From JANQSP01 sp965237565 (lineage in GTDB: Bacteria; Bdellovibrionota; Bdellovibrionia; Bdellovibrionales; UBA1609), in contig OZ250145.1 of assembly GCA_965237565.1 (NCBI GenBank), positions 620,001 to 684,000 on the forward strand: a stretch of DNA of 64,000 nt. The letters are read 5' to 3'. Under the pieces are notes generated by a model that saw nothing but the letters and a program-made list of their open reading frames with translations, was not told the DNA's origin and made no database searches. This document shows, piece after piece, positions 16,787 through 25,692 of the stretch (positions are counted from its first letter, which is position 1; every line of letters starts with the position of its first letter). The translations under genes and the position numbers were made by a program.

Positions 16787-17973
16787 ATAAATTTTGTCTT
16801 TCTGAATTCGTAAGCAGTTGCCAAAGCTCCCAAGTGGGCAATCCAGCCATATACGTTTTCCATCGGTTTTCCAGCTACTTCAATTTCCAAATCGGATATG
16901 CAAAGGGCACGGTAAACTGCACCGGGACTGTTTAAATTGTCTCTCGTTCCCTTTTCTTTGTGAACTCTTAAAAACCCTCCGGCCAGCTGAGAACCAATCA
17001 AATAAATAACAGGTTCAGCTACCACCCCTTGTTTTTTTACATCAGAGGCTATTCCCTCTTGAATGATTAACTCATTGACTGACTGTCCTCCTTTTGCTGC
17101 CTTCATTTTCTTTCTGATTTTGTAATTCCAACTTTCAATCTCTTTGGCTGATGAGATGCTTGTCATCCCCAAGCCATAGGTTCCAGAATTGTTTTTTAGA
17201 AACACAAATGGAGTTTGATTCAATTTTTTATAAAGAGGGGCCAATTCATTCAAGAATTTCTCCACTTCTTTTTCTAGCCTATTCAAAGATTGCGGGTCAT
17301 TGGGATGAAATTCTATAAATCTTTTTGTCTTGATGGTTAAAACTTCAGAATCCACTCCAATCACTTTTCCAAATTCTTCAGCTAATGAATTGTAATTGGT
17401 AAAAAAAGAATCTTTTCTTCGGGTTCTCCATCCAGCCAATTGGGGAGGAGTGATCGGCGTGGAAGAATCAAAAGCATAATCCGTTGAAAAATCATTGTTG
17501 CTAATGATCAAATCTGCCTCAGATATTTTGTCTTTCAATAAGAAAATTTTCATTTTGTAACCTTTGGCACTTTTTAGAGATAGATTATTTTTTATCGTCT
17601 TCCCAGGGACACAGATCGATATGTTTAAAATTCCAGATTTTTCAATCAGCATTTTTAGAGTCCATATATTGTCCCAGTAAAAAGGGTTGTGCGTATGTTC
17701 TTCAGCCAGCAAGATAATATTTTTCGCAAAAGCGGTGTTTGTTTTTAGATAGTCGACACAGAGACTCGAAGCATTCTCAAGATCCACTTCGCAAATGTTG
17801 TTAAATCCAGCTGGGAATAGATTGGCATCTACGGGAGCAATTTTCTGAGAAGAATCTCTTAAATCGAAGCTGGAATAAAAGGGAAATTGAAAACTCTGGC
17901 TTTTTTCTTGAAACCAACTTGTGGCTTTATCATAATGTTCAACAATTTTTGTGTGGAGAAGTTCTTTAATCAT
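16783..17973 (-). CDS. gshA: Glutamate-cysteine ligase, Acidithiobacillus-type (GshA_ferroox family)
   Basis: The 396-residue protein contains FPFYSSFDLRDSSQKIAPVD then ANLFPAGFNNIC, which I recognise as the hallmark of the GshA family first named from Thiobacillus ferrooxidans (Pfam PF08886). The enzyme joins glutamate and cysteine, the first step of glutathione synthesis. The C-terminal half contains FLKNNSGTYGLGM and an acidic QEGI segment in an ATP-grasp-like arrangement. No gshB is seen nearby. Its ATG overlaps the stop of the upstream TPR lipoprotein gene on the minus strand... in transcription order gshA comes first and its stop is convergent with the plus-strand membrane gene, while the lipoprotein gene precedes it with an ATGA overlap. 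Confidence 0.75.
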   Translation of the reverse strand: MIKELLHTKIVEHYDKATSWFQEKSQSFQFPFYSSFDLRDSSQKIAPVDANLFPAGFNNICEVDLENASSLCVDYLKTNTAFAKNIILLAEEHTHNPFYWDNIWTLKMLIEKSGILNISICVPGKTIKNNLSLKSAKGYKMKIFLLKDKISEADLIISNNDFSTDYAFDSSTPITPPQLAGWRTRRKDSFFTNYNSLAEEFGKVIGVDSEVLTIKTKRFIEFHPNDPQSLNRLEKEVEKFLNELAPLYKKLNQTPFVFLKNNSGTYGLGMTSISSAKEIESWNYKIRKKMKAAKGGQSVNELIIQEGIASDVKKQGVVAEPVIYLIGSQLAGGFLRVHKEKGTRDNLNSPGAVYRALCISDLEIEVAGKPMENVYGWIAHLGALATAYEFRKTKFI

Positions 17974-18923
17974 AATGAGTTAGTTTTACTAGCAGACAGG
18001 ATTCGATTGCTTCTGTTTCGAAGGGATTTATATATATTTTTTATTTTTTTGTTCTTTTCATTTTTAGCAATATTTCTGATCGCATTGAGATTTTTTTTCA
18101 TTTGACTGAAATAAGGCGTCTTGTCTTTTTGCTTTTTTAGGGTCTCCCATGCTTTTCGGTACAAATGATTCAATTCTTTTTCTGCACGCAAGGACCATTT
18201 GCCTGCGTCCAACAAAATGGATTGAATGAGGTAGGCTTGGTGGTAAGGAATCATTTTTAGGAAGGTATTGAGTTGCACGGAAAAGGGACGAATATATGAG
18301 CGTCCGATGATATAAAAATATCTAGAAAAATTTTTGTCCGTTGCTGAAGTGATACGAAAGGCTTTCTTCCTAGACTTCAAATTTTGATAAAGTTGCTTTT
18401 GAATTTCTTTTCCTTTTTCCTCTTCTCCCAGCCGGAAGTAAGCCAAAGAAAGGCGAGCAGGATACTCAATGAGCTTCATATCCTGTGTAAGAGAGAAGCT
18501 ATTTTTCATTCCCTCTCTTAAGGCAATCAGCGTTTTTTCTGCTTCGCCCAGACACTCATAGGTATAAGCCAGCAAAAGATAAATCCGGGGTTTGAAATGG
18601 GGGTTGTTTTTGCTTCTCTTGAGCAGATTTTGATAAATGTTTTCCGATTTTTCGCATTGATTGAGTTCTTTATAGGCACTGGCTAGGTTGTAAAGGGCGG
18701 CCCATTCTAGATCAGTGTTCTTGTATTCCTTGGCAAGGCTCTCAAACACCGGTATGACAGAGCCGTATCGTTTTTCCCCCAAATCTGCAAAGGCGGATTC
18801 AAATCGTTCAATGTCCTCTATGGTTATGTTCTTGGCAGACCTCATGGAACGAGTTTCTGATTGTTTATTTAGCGAGATGCAGGAAAGATTGAAAAAAATG
18901 AGTAAAAATACAAAGTATTTCAT
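17970..18923 (-). CDS. TPR-containing lipoprotein
   Basis: A 317-residue protein with a lipoprotein signal peptide (MKYFVFLLIFFNLSC, lipid cysteine at 15). The mature part has TPR-like helices, for example AALYNLASAYKELNQCEKSENIYQ and RIYLLLAYTYECLGEAEKTLIAL. The C-terminal part is lysine rich. It probably sits at the outer or inner membrane as a scaffold. Its stop overlaps the start of the gshA-like gene by four bases (ATGA), so the two are co-translated, though no functional link is evident. Confidence 0.7.
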   Translation of the reverse strand: MKYFVFLLIFFNLSCISLNKQSETRSMRSAKNITIEDIERFESAFADLGEKRYGSVIPVFESLAKEYKNTDLEWAALYNLASAYKELNQCEKSENIYQNLLKRSKNNPHFKPRIYLLLAYTYECLGEAEKTLIALREGMKNSFSLTQDMKLIEYPARLSLAYFRLGEEEKGKEIQKQLYQNLKSRKKAFRITSATDKNFSRYFYIIGRSYIRPFSVQLNTFLKMIPYHQAYLIQSILLDAGKWSLRAEKELNHLYRKAWETLKKQKDKTPYFSQMKKNLNAIRNIAKNEKNKKIKNIYKSLRNRSNRILSASKTNSL

Positions 18924-19056
18924 TGGATATACAGGAGAGAAGATAATTTTTTTCCATTAAAGTCACGAATGAAAATTCATTCTTGCTTTGCATTGATTTT
19001 TTTTTTAAACAAAAGCTTCTCAATAAGAGAAAACAGGTTCTTAACAAGAGGAATTT

Positions 19057-20334
19057 ATGAAGTGTGAGCTAATAGAGTTAGAGGGACTCAAAAGGAAGTT
19101 GGATATCCATCTCTCCTCTGAGCAGGTGCAAGGGGGCTTCGATCGCAGTTATAAAGAATGGCAAAAAAAAGCGAATGTGCCGGGATTTCGAAAGGGAAAA
19201 GTCCCACTCAGCTATATTCGTTCTAACTATCGGGTTGAGACAATGCAAAAGACAGTTATCAACTTAGTCAATGAATTTTATCTTAAGGCGATCAAAGAAA
19301 AAAAATTGCAACCAGCCACAGATCCAGCATTTGATTTTGCTTCTCAAATAAAAGAGGCTCATCCATTTCGTTTTTCTGCAACTTTGGAAGTCTGGCCAAA
19401 GCTGACAATCAAAAAAAATTTTACAGTGCATTTGCTAAAACCGCCCCTTGCTCAAGTGGAAGAAAAGGAAATAGATCAGGCTGTGAATGAAATGAGGCAA
19501 ATGAGAGGCAAGATAGAAGAAGTGAAACAAAAAAAAGCAATCCAGCATGGGGACATCGTAGAGTTGGAACTGGAAGAATTGACAAAGCCCTTTTTGGGAG
19601 TTCGCAAGAAACAACTAGTAGAAATTAGAGAAGAACTAGATACCAATATAGGGAGCTTATTAAAAAATCTGATTGGACTTTTTGCAGGTGATACGAAGAC
19701 AGTCACACTTCCTCCTTCTGAAATTTCTTTTCTAATGGGTCGCTCACAAGAGGGAAATATGAAGGGTCCAGTAGATTTAAAGCTACATATTTTACAGATA
19801 AAAAAAATGATTCTTCCAGATCTAAATGAAGAATTTGCCAAACAATTTCAGTGCCAGAACGTGCAAGAGTTAAGAGGTATGATCAAAAAAAATATTGAGA
19901 GGCACAATCGAAAGCAGACTGATGAAGCCATGAGAGAACAAACTCTTAAGCAATTGGTAGAAGCTCACCATCTTCCCGTTTTGCCGGAAGGAATTATTGA
20001 GAAACAAAAAAAATCTCTTATGTCTCCCTTTCTTCAGCAGTTGAAAACGAGTTCAATGAGTACTCAAAAAAAAGAAGAACAAAAAAGAAAATGGTCAGAT
20101 ATGTCAGATAAACAAGCTCGCTTCATGGTTCACTCCTCCTATCTTCTCTATACCTTGGCGGATGAATGGAATATTTCTGTAAGTTTGCAAGAGGTTCAAA
20201 TGCATTCTCGACAAAGAGGAGCTCATAATGGACAAGGCGCAGATCAAAACGAAAGAGTGCGGGATCTTCTCTTGCGCGAGAAGGTGATCGCTCGTCTGTT
20301 CCAAAGTGCCACGATCAAAGAAGGGACTCTCTAA
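19057..20334 (+). CDS. tig: Trigger factor, ribosome-associated chaperone
   Basis: This 425-residue protein has the ribosome-binding N-domain with the signature NVPGFRKGKVPLSYI (about 44-58), a central FKBP-like prolyl isomerase domain (about 155-250; GDIVELELEEL) and a long helical C-domain. The isomerase domain is divergent. It binds nascent chains at the ribosome exit. GAGGAATTT precedes the ATG. It is usually upstream of clpP but here lies 4.8 kb away on the opposite strand. The stop overlaps the convergent antiporter gene by 4 bases. Confidence 0.93.
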   Translation: MKCELIELEGLKRKLDIHLSSEQVQGGFDRSYKEWQKKANVPGFRKGKVPLSYIRSNYRVETMQKTVINLVNEFYLKAIKEKKLQPATDPAFDFASQIKEAHPFRFSATLEVWPKLTIKKNFTVHLLKPPLAQVEEKEIDQAVNEMRQMRGKIEEVKQKKAIQHGDIVELELEELTKPFLGVRKKQLVEIREELDTNIGSLLKNLIGLFAGDTKTVTLPPSEISFLMGRSQEGNMKGPVDLKLHILQIKKMILPDLNEEFAKQFQCQNVQELRGMIKKNIERHNRKQTDEAMREQTLKQLVEAHHLPVLPEGIIEKQKKSLMSPFLQQLKTSSMSTQKKEEQKRKWSDMSDKQARFMVHSSYLLYTLADEWNISVSLQEVQMHSRQRGAHNGQGADQNERVRDLLLREKVIARLFQSATIKEGTL

Positions 20335-21278
20335 GATTTGAGAAGATACATAAAGTATGCGATATAGGCTCCTAAAAATAAGACGGGAAAGATTTTCTTT
20401 ATTCGATTTCCCATTCGTTGTGGAATAAAAAGAGTAATCAAGAGAAATTGGCTAACAAGGAGCACATACGTATCCACATTGCGTATTTGCGATTCAATAT
20501 AAGAAGGGGCAATGATAATGGAAGTACTTAACACGCCAAATATATTAAAAATATTTGATCCAACGATAGTCCCGATTGCCATGTCTTTTTGACCTTTGTA
20601 GATGGCGACGAGTGAAGCTGATAATTCTGGTAAACCGGTTCCAATAGATAAAATTAGAAGACCGATCAATCTTTCGGATAAGCCAATTTGTTCTCCAAAA
20701 GCTTTGGCTCCCGTGATGGCTTGTTCTGATCCAAAAATTAAAAGAGCGAAGCCCAGTGCAAGAACAAGCAGTGCATACCAAATATTGCCAGAGGGCCTCT
20801 TTCTCAATTTTTTGTTTGGCTTCTCTTTCCCTCCGATAACAAAAAAGTTCAGCAACAGATAGGAAAAGAGAATAAATAATAAAATAAAACCTTCCGTTTT
20901 CGAAAAAAAGGAATCTTTAAAGAAGAAAATGAGAATAAAACTCGCGATAAGTAAGAAAAAAATGTCTTTTTTGGCTTCTCGAACGGAAGATTGAGAAATG
21001 GGACTTAGAAAAACCAAACCGAGGACCACCAAGATATTAAAAATATTAGAACCAATTACATTGGTGATAGCCAAATTGGAAAATTCTTTTAAAGAGGATA
21101 GGACAGATACGAACCATTCAGGCAGTGAAGTACCCAGTCCCAGCACAAAAGCTCCGACAAAAAATGGTTTGATTCCTAAATATTGGGACAGAAAATAGGC
21201 TTTCTTTATGAGTAACTCAGCCCCAAAAAGTAATAAAATCAAGCCAAAAGAGAGGTGCATTAAAGAGGAAAAAGCCAT
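20331..21278 (-). CDS. Calcium/sodium:proton antiporter family protein (CaCA, YrbG-like)
   Basis: A 315-residue membrane protein of about ten hydrophobic segments with two inverted repeats. Each holds the alpha-repeat signature: GTSLPEWFVSVLSSLKEFSN then NVIGSNIFNILVVLG in the first half, and GTGLPELSASLVAIYKGQKD then IVGSNIFNIFGVL in the second. These line the ion site of the Ca2+/cation antiporter superfamily. It exchanges Ca2+ or another cation for Na+ or H+ across the inner membrane; ion specificity is not clear. The start is ATG 21278. It is divergent from the dksA-like gene. Confidence 0.9.
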   Translation of the reverse strand: MAFSSLMHLSFGLILLLFGAELLIKKAYFLSQYLGIKPFFVGAFVLGLGTSLPEWFVSVLSSLKEFSNLAITNVIGSNIFNILVVLGLVFLSPISQSSVREAKKDIFFLLIASFILIFFFKDSFFSKTEGFILLFILFSYLLLNFFVIGGKEKPNKKLRKRPSGNIWYALLVLALGFALLIFGSEQAITGAKAFGEQIGLSERLIGLLILSIGTGLPELSASLVAIYKGQKDMAIGTIVGSNIFNIFGVLSTSIIIAPSYIESQIRNVDTYVLLVSQFLLITLFIPQRMGNRIKKIFPVLFLGAYIAYFMYLLKS

Positions 21279-21470
21279 ATAGCCTACTGTGGTATGGTAT
21301 AAAAAAATCTTTTTAATGCAATCAATTATATGAAAAAACGTTCATTTTTTAACTTTTTTTACAAACTAAGGACCTGCTTGTCATAAAATAATCTTGCCAA
21401 AGTATTTTCTTATATAGGATAACTCCCAGAATATTTTAGGACGGAGTATTTTTAACCACGGAGGGCTAGG

Positions 21471-21839
21471 ATGATATCGAAGGGACTCATTAATAAGTGT
21501 CGAAAAAAGTTAGTAGAAATGAAAAGTAATTTGCTCAATCAGGCCAGAGAAGCTCGGAGTGAAATGATTTCTTTGCGAGGTCATGGAGGAGATGAAGCTG
21601 ATCAGACAGTGCGCCTGATGGAGGAAAAAGATTTCTTGAATCGAAATAGGAGAATACATCTCCAACTTACGGAGGTGGAAAAGGCTTTGGCTCGCATTGA
21701 ACAAGGTTGCTACGGTTTGTGTAAAGAAACTGGCGATCATATTGAACCCGAAAGATTGATGGCTCTTCCTTGGACTTCTCTCAGTATTGAAGGAGCTGAA
21801 ATTCAGGAAGGGATGGATAAGAAAAGATATGTTCGTTAG
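21471..21839 (+). CDS. DksA/TraR-family protein with incomplete zinc finger
   Basis: A 122-residue protein with an N-terminal coiled coil (about 5-75) including DEADQ, then YGLCKETGDHIEPERLMALP and TSLSIEGAE. In DksA the pattern is C-x2-C ... LC-x2-C; here only C84 remains, while the others are T87, S105 and G108, so the usual four-cysteine zinc site cannot form. Zinc-independent DksA paralogues are known, so it may still bind RNA polymerase in its secondary channel and tune transcription with ppGpp. GGAGGG precedes the ATG by 7 bases. It stands alone, divergent from the antiporter gene and convergent with the agmatinase gene. Confidence 0.82.
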   Translation: MISKGLINKCRKKLVEMKSNLLNQAREARSEMISLRGHGGDEADQTVRLMEEKDFLNRNRRIHLQLTEVEKALARIEQGCYGLCKETGDHIEPERLMALPWTSLSIEGAEIQEGMDKKRYVR

Positions 21840-21870
21840 GTCTTTCGCAGTTCGATTGGCTTTTTTGTAG

Positions 21871-21910
21871 TTTCTTTAGGTTCTTTGCAGTCTCTTTAGG
21901 TTCTTTCCGA
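21871..21910. repeat. 20-bp imperfect tandem repeat at the agmatinase 3' end
   Basis: The units TTTCTTTAGGTTCTTTGCAG (21871-21890) and TCTCTTTAGGTTCTTTCCGA (21891-21910) are adjacent. The second covers the stop codon of the minus-strand ureohydrolase gene, so the repeat may have grown from that gene end. Confidence 0.75.
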
Positions 21911-22918
21911 CTCTTGAAGTATATGAATCTGACAAAGCTTATAAAGCAGTCTCGCTCCCACTTGAGCGTCCCATAGGTCCTCTCCTGATCCCTTTCCCTT
22001 TGGGCCAGCCGTTTCTACCAAATCAAATCCAATGATTTGACGTTTGGATTTCAAAAGACAATCAAATAAATAGTTTGTTTGTTCAAAACTAAGTCCTCCT
22101 GGAACAGGGGTGCCTGTGTGGGGGAATAAGTGAGGTTGCAGTCCATCTACGTCTAGGGAAATGTACACTTTTTGTGGCAGGAGTTGGATGATTGCATCGA
22201 CTATGTCTCTCCATTTTTTCCCTTCGAACATTTGGGCTTTGGTTTTAGAATCAAAAAAAACATGTATGTTTTTGTGGGACTGGATGCTTGCATACTCTTC
22301 CTCGCAGTAATCTCTGACTCCTACTTGAACCAATTTGACAGGAGGGTAGGTTTGGTGAATCACATTGTGCATGATGCTAGCGTGAGAGTGATGAAAGCCT
22401 TGATAACTTTTTCTCAAATCTGCATGAGCATCAATATGTAAAATTCCAAAATCGCTTTTATAGAGTTCACCGAAATATTGTAAACTCCCTTGTGATGTGG
22501 AGTGATCGCCTCCCACAAGGCCAAAAAGCTTTCCATCTTGGTGTATGTTTTTTGTCTCGCCATAGACCCATTGAACCATCTGGGAGCAAGCTTCATTGAT
22601 TTCATCAAGGAGTGTTTGGGAGAAATCCCCTGGAGCTTTTTCTTCCAAGGCAATGACTGGGCGAGCTTTCTCCCTCATCTTTTGATTCAGTGACGTAAGA
22701 AATTGAGGGGGAGATTTATAATAGATTCCTTGGGGAAGGACGTTTTTTGTCTCTAGTGAGAAAAAATCCATTTGCGAAGAGGCCTTTGCAATGATTTCAG
22801 GACCTCTTTGTGTTCCCTCTTTGAAAGAAACTGTAACAGACCAAGGCACAGCTAGCAAAATCAGCTTTGAATTCCTATAAGGGGGCTTATGACCAAAAAT
22901 TTCTATACTGCCTTTCAT
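21896..22918 (-). CDS. speB: Agmatinase/arginase family ureohydrolase
   Basis: A 340-residue enzyme with the manganese-binding motifs GGDHSTSQGSLQ, HIDAHADLRKSYQGFHHSHA and SLDVDGLQPHLFPHTGTP. The last has Q where most members have D (SxDxDxxDP), but the two metal ligands are kept. The GTPVPGG ending fits agmatinase-like members. Together with the arginine decarboxylase gene at 28.07 kb it would convert agmatine to putrescine and urea. It could also act on another guanidino compound. It stands alone on the minus strand, divergent from the yejA-like gene. Confidence 0.85.
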   Translation of the reverse strand: MKGSIEIFGHKPPYRNSKLILLAVPWSVTVSFKEGTQRGPEIIAKASSQMDFFSLETKNVLPQGIYYKSPPQFLTSLNQKMREKARPVIALEEKAPGDFSQTLLDEINEACSQMVQWVYGETKNIHQDGKLFGLVGGDHSTSQGSLQYFGELYKSDFGILHIDAHADLRKSYQGFHHSHASIMHNVIHQTYPPVKLVQVGVRDYCEEEYASIQSHKNIHVFFDSKTKAQMFEGKKWRDIVDAIIQLLPQKVYISLDVDGLQPHLFPHTGTPVPGGLSFEQTNYLFDCLLKSKRQIIGFDLVETAGPKGKGSGEDLWDAQVGARLLYKLCQIHILQESERT

Positions 22919-23029
22919 TACATAAATGTTTTATGCATATATCAAAAATATTCAATGATTTCCTACTAGATGAGTTAAAATGATTCACTTTTTATGGAAA
23001 ATATGTCAGTGAGTCCCTAGGAGGAGAAC

Positions 23030-24643
23030 GTGAAATATTTGCATTGTATCGGCTGGTTATTTTATTTGGCTCTCTCCACAGTCTCTTGTTTTTCTCCAGT
23101 GAAAGAAAACCTAAAAAAAACATCCTCTATTTTTATCAGAAATATCGGAACAGAACCCAGCACACTGCATCCCATTCGTTCTACCGATTTCGTTGCCTCT
23201 GTCGTTCAGTCTTATGTTTTGGACAGCTTGCTTCAGAGAAATTTGGATACGTACAAATGGGAATCGGCTCTGGCTGAAAAATGGAAAGTGAGCAAAGATC
23301 ATCTTAGCTTCTTTTTCACTCTCCGTCCCAATTTGAAGTGGCATGACGGTCGGCCATTAACCAGTAAGGATGTAGCTTTTTCCTTCAATGCGTATAAGGA
23401 CCCGGGCTTTGGCGGGCCTCATCATATCCCTTACTATGAAAGTATTGAGTCGGTTAAAATTTTGGATAAAAGACGTATACGATTCAAAGCAAATGGAAAA
23501 TATTTTGGCAATCTAAACGTGTTAGCCACCATGGCGATCATGCCTGAGCACATTTATAACAGTAAAAAGAAAAAAAATAGCAAGATTTTAAAAGGATCAG
23601 GCCCCTACATTCTCAAACGATACGACAAAGGTAAGCAAATCATTTTGGAGCAGTACCAAAATTGGTGGGGGCGCCAATCGAAGGCAGATGAATACCGAAT
23701 CAAAAGGATCGTGCTCAAATTCATCCAAAATGAAAATGACCAGTTGATTCGAATGATGGTCGGTGATTTGGATTTTATAAACTTAACGGCCGAATCTTAT
23801 GAGAAAAAGACGAGCAAGCCTCCTTGGGGAGAAACCGTTTTAAAAAGAGAAATCAGAATCCTATCACCCTCTAGTTATAACTATATTGGTTGGAACCAAA
23901 AAAATCCTCTTTTTAAAGATAAAAAAGTGAGAAAAGCTTTAAATTATTTAATGGACAGAGATTTAATGAATAAAAAATTTCAATATGGAAAATCAGAACT
24001 GGCGAGAGGGCCTTGGTATTTTTGGAGTGATTACGCAGATTCTTCGGTCTCACCGATTCATTTTGATTTCCAAAAAGCAAGTGTGCTCCTAAAGGAAGCT
24101 GGCTGGCGAGACACGGATAAAAATAGTGTCTTAGACAAATTGATAGATAATAAAAAGAGAGAATTTCGCTTTACACTTATTTTTTCCAATAAGGATTTTG
24201 AAAAATATTTAACAGTATACCAACAAGCTCTGAGAAAAAGTGGAATTCGTATGAAACTTCGGTTTATGGACTGGAGTGCTTTTTTGAAGTTGATTCATGA
24301 GGGGAAATTTTCAGCAGTTGCCCTTGGTTGGAGTGGAGGGCAAGTTGATTTGGATCCCAAGCAAATCTGGCATTCTGAGTCCAGTCGCTCTGGAGGGTCT
24401 AATTTCATTAGCTATTCCAATCCAGAAGTGGATCGTTTGATTGATGCGGGTCGAATTGAGATGGATCGCAATAAAAGGATCAAAATATTTCGTAAGGTGT
24501 ATCGTTTAATCGCCGAAGATCATCCGTATTTATTTATCTTCAACTCTCGCAATCAATTTTATGCGTATTCAAAAAAGATGAAAATGAAAAAACCAAGCTA
24601 CAACTATGGTATAGGTCTGCAATTTTGGTGGATCAATCAGTAA
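23030..24643 (+). CDS. yejA: Peptide ABC transporter substrate-binding lipoprotein (YejA-like)
   Basis: The 537-residue product begins with a lipoprotein signal (lipobox STVSC, cysteine 20) and has the family 5 solute-binding fold: NIGTEPSTLHPIRSTD, LRPNLKWHDGRPLTSKDVAFSF split over the first 110 residues, and KGSGPYILKRYDKGKQIILE. It captures peptides in the periplasm. GTG 23030 follows AGGAGGAGAAC. The two permease genes follow at once and are of the Yej type, so it is probably YejA, though it is shorter than the ~600-residue E. coli protein. The paired ATPase lies 8.7 kb downstream. Confidence 0.88.
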   Translation: MKYLHCIGWLFYLALSTVSCFSPVKENLKKTSSIFIRNIGTEPSTLHPIRSTDFVASVVQSYVLDSLLQRNLDTYKWESALAEKWKVSKDHLSFFFTLRPNLKWHDGRPLTSKDVAFSFNAYKDPGFGGPHHIPYYESIESVKILDKRRIRFKANGKYFGNLNVLATMAIMPEHIYNSKKKKNSKILKGSGPYILKRYDKGKQIILEQYQNWWGRQSKADEYRIKRIVLKFIQNENDQLIRMMVGDLDFINLTAESYEKKTSKPPWGETVLKREIRILSPSSYNYIGWNQKNPLFKDKKVRKALNYLMDRDLMNKKFQYGKSELARGPWYFWSDYADSSVSPIHFDFQKASVLLKEAGWRDTDKNSVLDKLIDNKKREFRFTLIFSNKDFEKYLTVYQQALRKSGIRMKLRFMDWSAFLKLIHEGKFSAVALGWSGGQVDLDPKQIWHSESSRSGGSNFISYSNPEVDRLIDAGRIEMDRNKRIKIFRKVYRLIAEDHPYLFIFNSRNQFYAYSKKMKMKKPSYNYGIGLQFWWINQ

Positions 24644-24669
24644 GGCGTCGAACAGGGGAGTGATTTTTC

Positions 24670-25692
24670 GTGTGGTCCTACTTTGTTAGGAGGGTGCTAG
24701 CCCTTTTTCCTACTCTTTTTGGAATTACTATTGTTTGTTTTTTTATCATCAACCTGGCCCCAGGGGGACCTGTTGAACAGAAATTAGCCCAACTGCAATT
24801 TGCGGGAGCTTTCTCTGCTGGAGGGGGAGCCACGGGGTCATCCCACGTTTCAGAAGAAGTCATCAATGCACTCAAAAAACAATATGGCTTTGATAAACCT
24901 GTTCATGTTCGTTATGGGATCTGGATTAAAAATATTGTCACTCTCAATTTTGGTGAAAGTTTCACTTATGAAGAACCTGTTATTGACGTAATCCTTTCGA
25001 AATTTCCTGTTTCTCTTCAATTTGGAATCATTTCTTTTTTTCTGACTTATCTGGTTTGCATTCCGTTAGGTGTTGTTAAGGCAATGAGGGAAGGAAGTCG
25101 TTTCGATTTTAGCAGTACTTTTACTTTGCTTGTTATGTACTCCATTCCTCCTTTGGTTCTGGGAATTTTATTAAAAACATATCTAACTGGTGGAGGTTTT
25201 TTTGATTGGTTTCCTGTTGGAGATCTTTATTCGAATGACTATTACCATAAAGATTTTTTTGGAAAAATAATAGATAGAGTTCATCATTTTGTTTTGCCCC
25301 TTCTTTGTTACATGATTAGCCATTTCACAGTTTTAACTTTTCTGACCAAAAATTCTTTGTTGGATGAAATTCGTTTGGACTATATTCGCACCGCTAAAGC
25401 AAAGGGATTGAGTCAAAAAGTCATTGTTTATAAACATGCATTAAGAAATTCTCTTATTCCCATTGTTACAGGGATAGGGACTTTTTTGAGTTTGTTTTTT
25501 GCAGGTTCTTTGATTGTTGAAAAATTATTTAGTTTAGATGGCATTGGCTTGCTGGGATACAATTCTGTATTAAATAGAGATTATCAACTTCTGATGGCGC
25601 TCATTTTTTTTGAGGCTATTTTAGCCCTATTGGGACGTATTGTTTCAGATTTTGCCTATATATTTGTAGACCCTAGGATTGATTTCTCATGA
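24670..25692 (+). CDS. yejB: Peptide ABC transporter permease, YejB type
   Basis: A 340-residue inner-membrane permease. YFVRRVLALFPTLFGI at the start and NLAPGGPVEQKLAQLQ (about 29-44), followed by a long glycine-rich periplasmic loop (about 46-62), match YejB rather than OppB/DppB. The EAA loop is RTAKAKGLSQKVIVYKHALRN. TKNSLLDEIRLDY is also YejB-like. GTG start, preceded by GGGGAG. It lies 26 bases after yejA and overlaps the next permease gene by 4 bases. Confidence 0.9.
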   Translation: MWSYFVRRVLALFPTLFGITIVCFFIINLAPGGPVEQKLAQLQFAGAFSAGGGATGSSHVSEEVINALKKQYGFDKPVHVRYGIWIKNIVTLNFGESFTYEEPVIDVILSKFPVSLQFGIISFFLTYLVCIPLGVVKAMREGSRFDFSSTFTLLVMYSIPPLVLGILLKTYLTGGGFFDWFPVGDLYSNDYYHKDFFGKIIDRVHHFVLPLLCYMISHFTVLTFLTKNSLLDEIRLDYIRTAKAKGLSQKVIVYKHALRNSLIPIVTGIGTFLSLFFAGSLIVEKLFSLDGIGLLGYNSVLNRDYQLLMALIFFEAILALLGRIVSDFAYIFVDPRIDFS

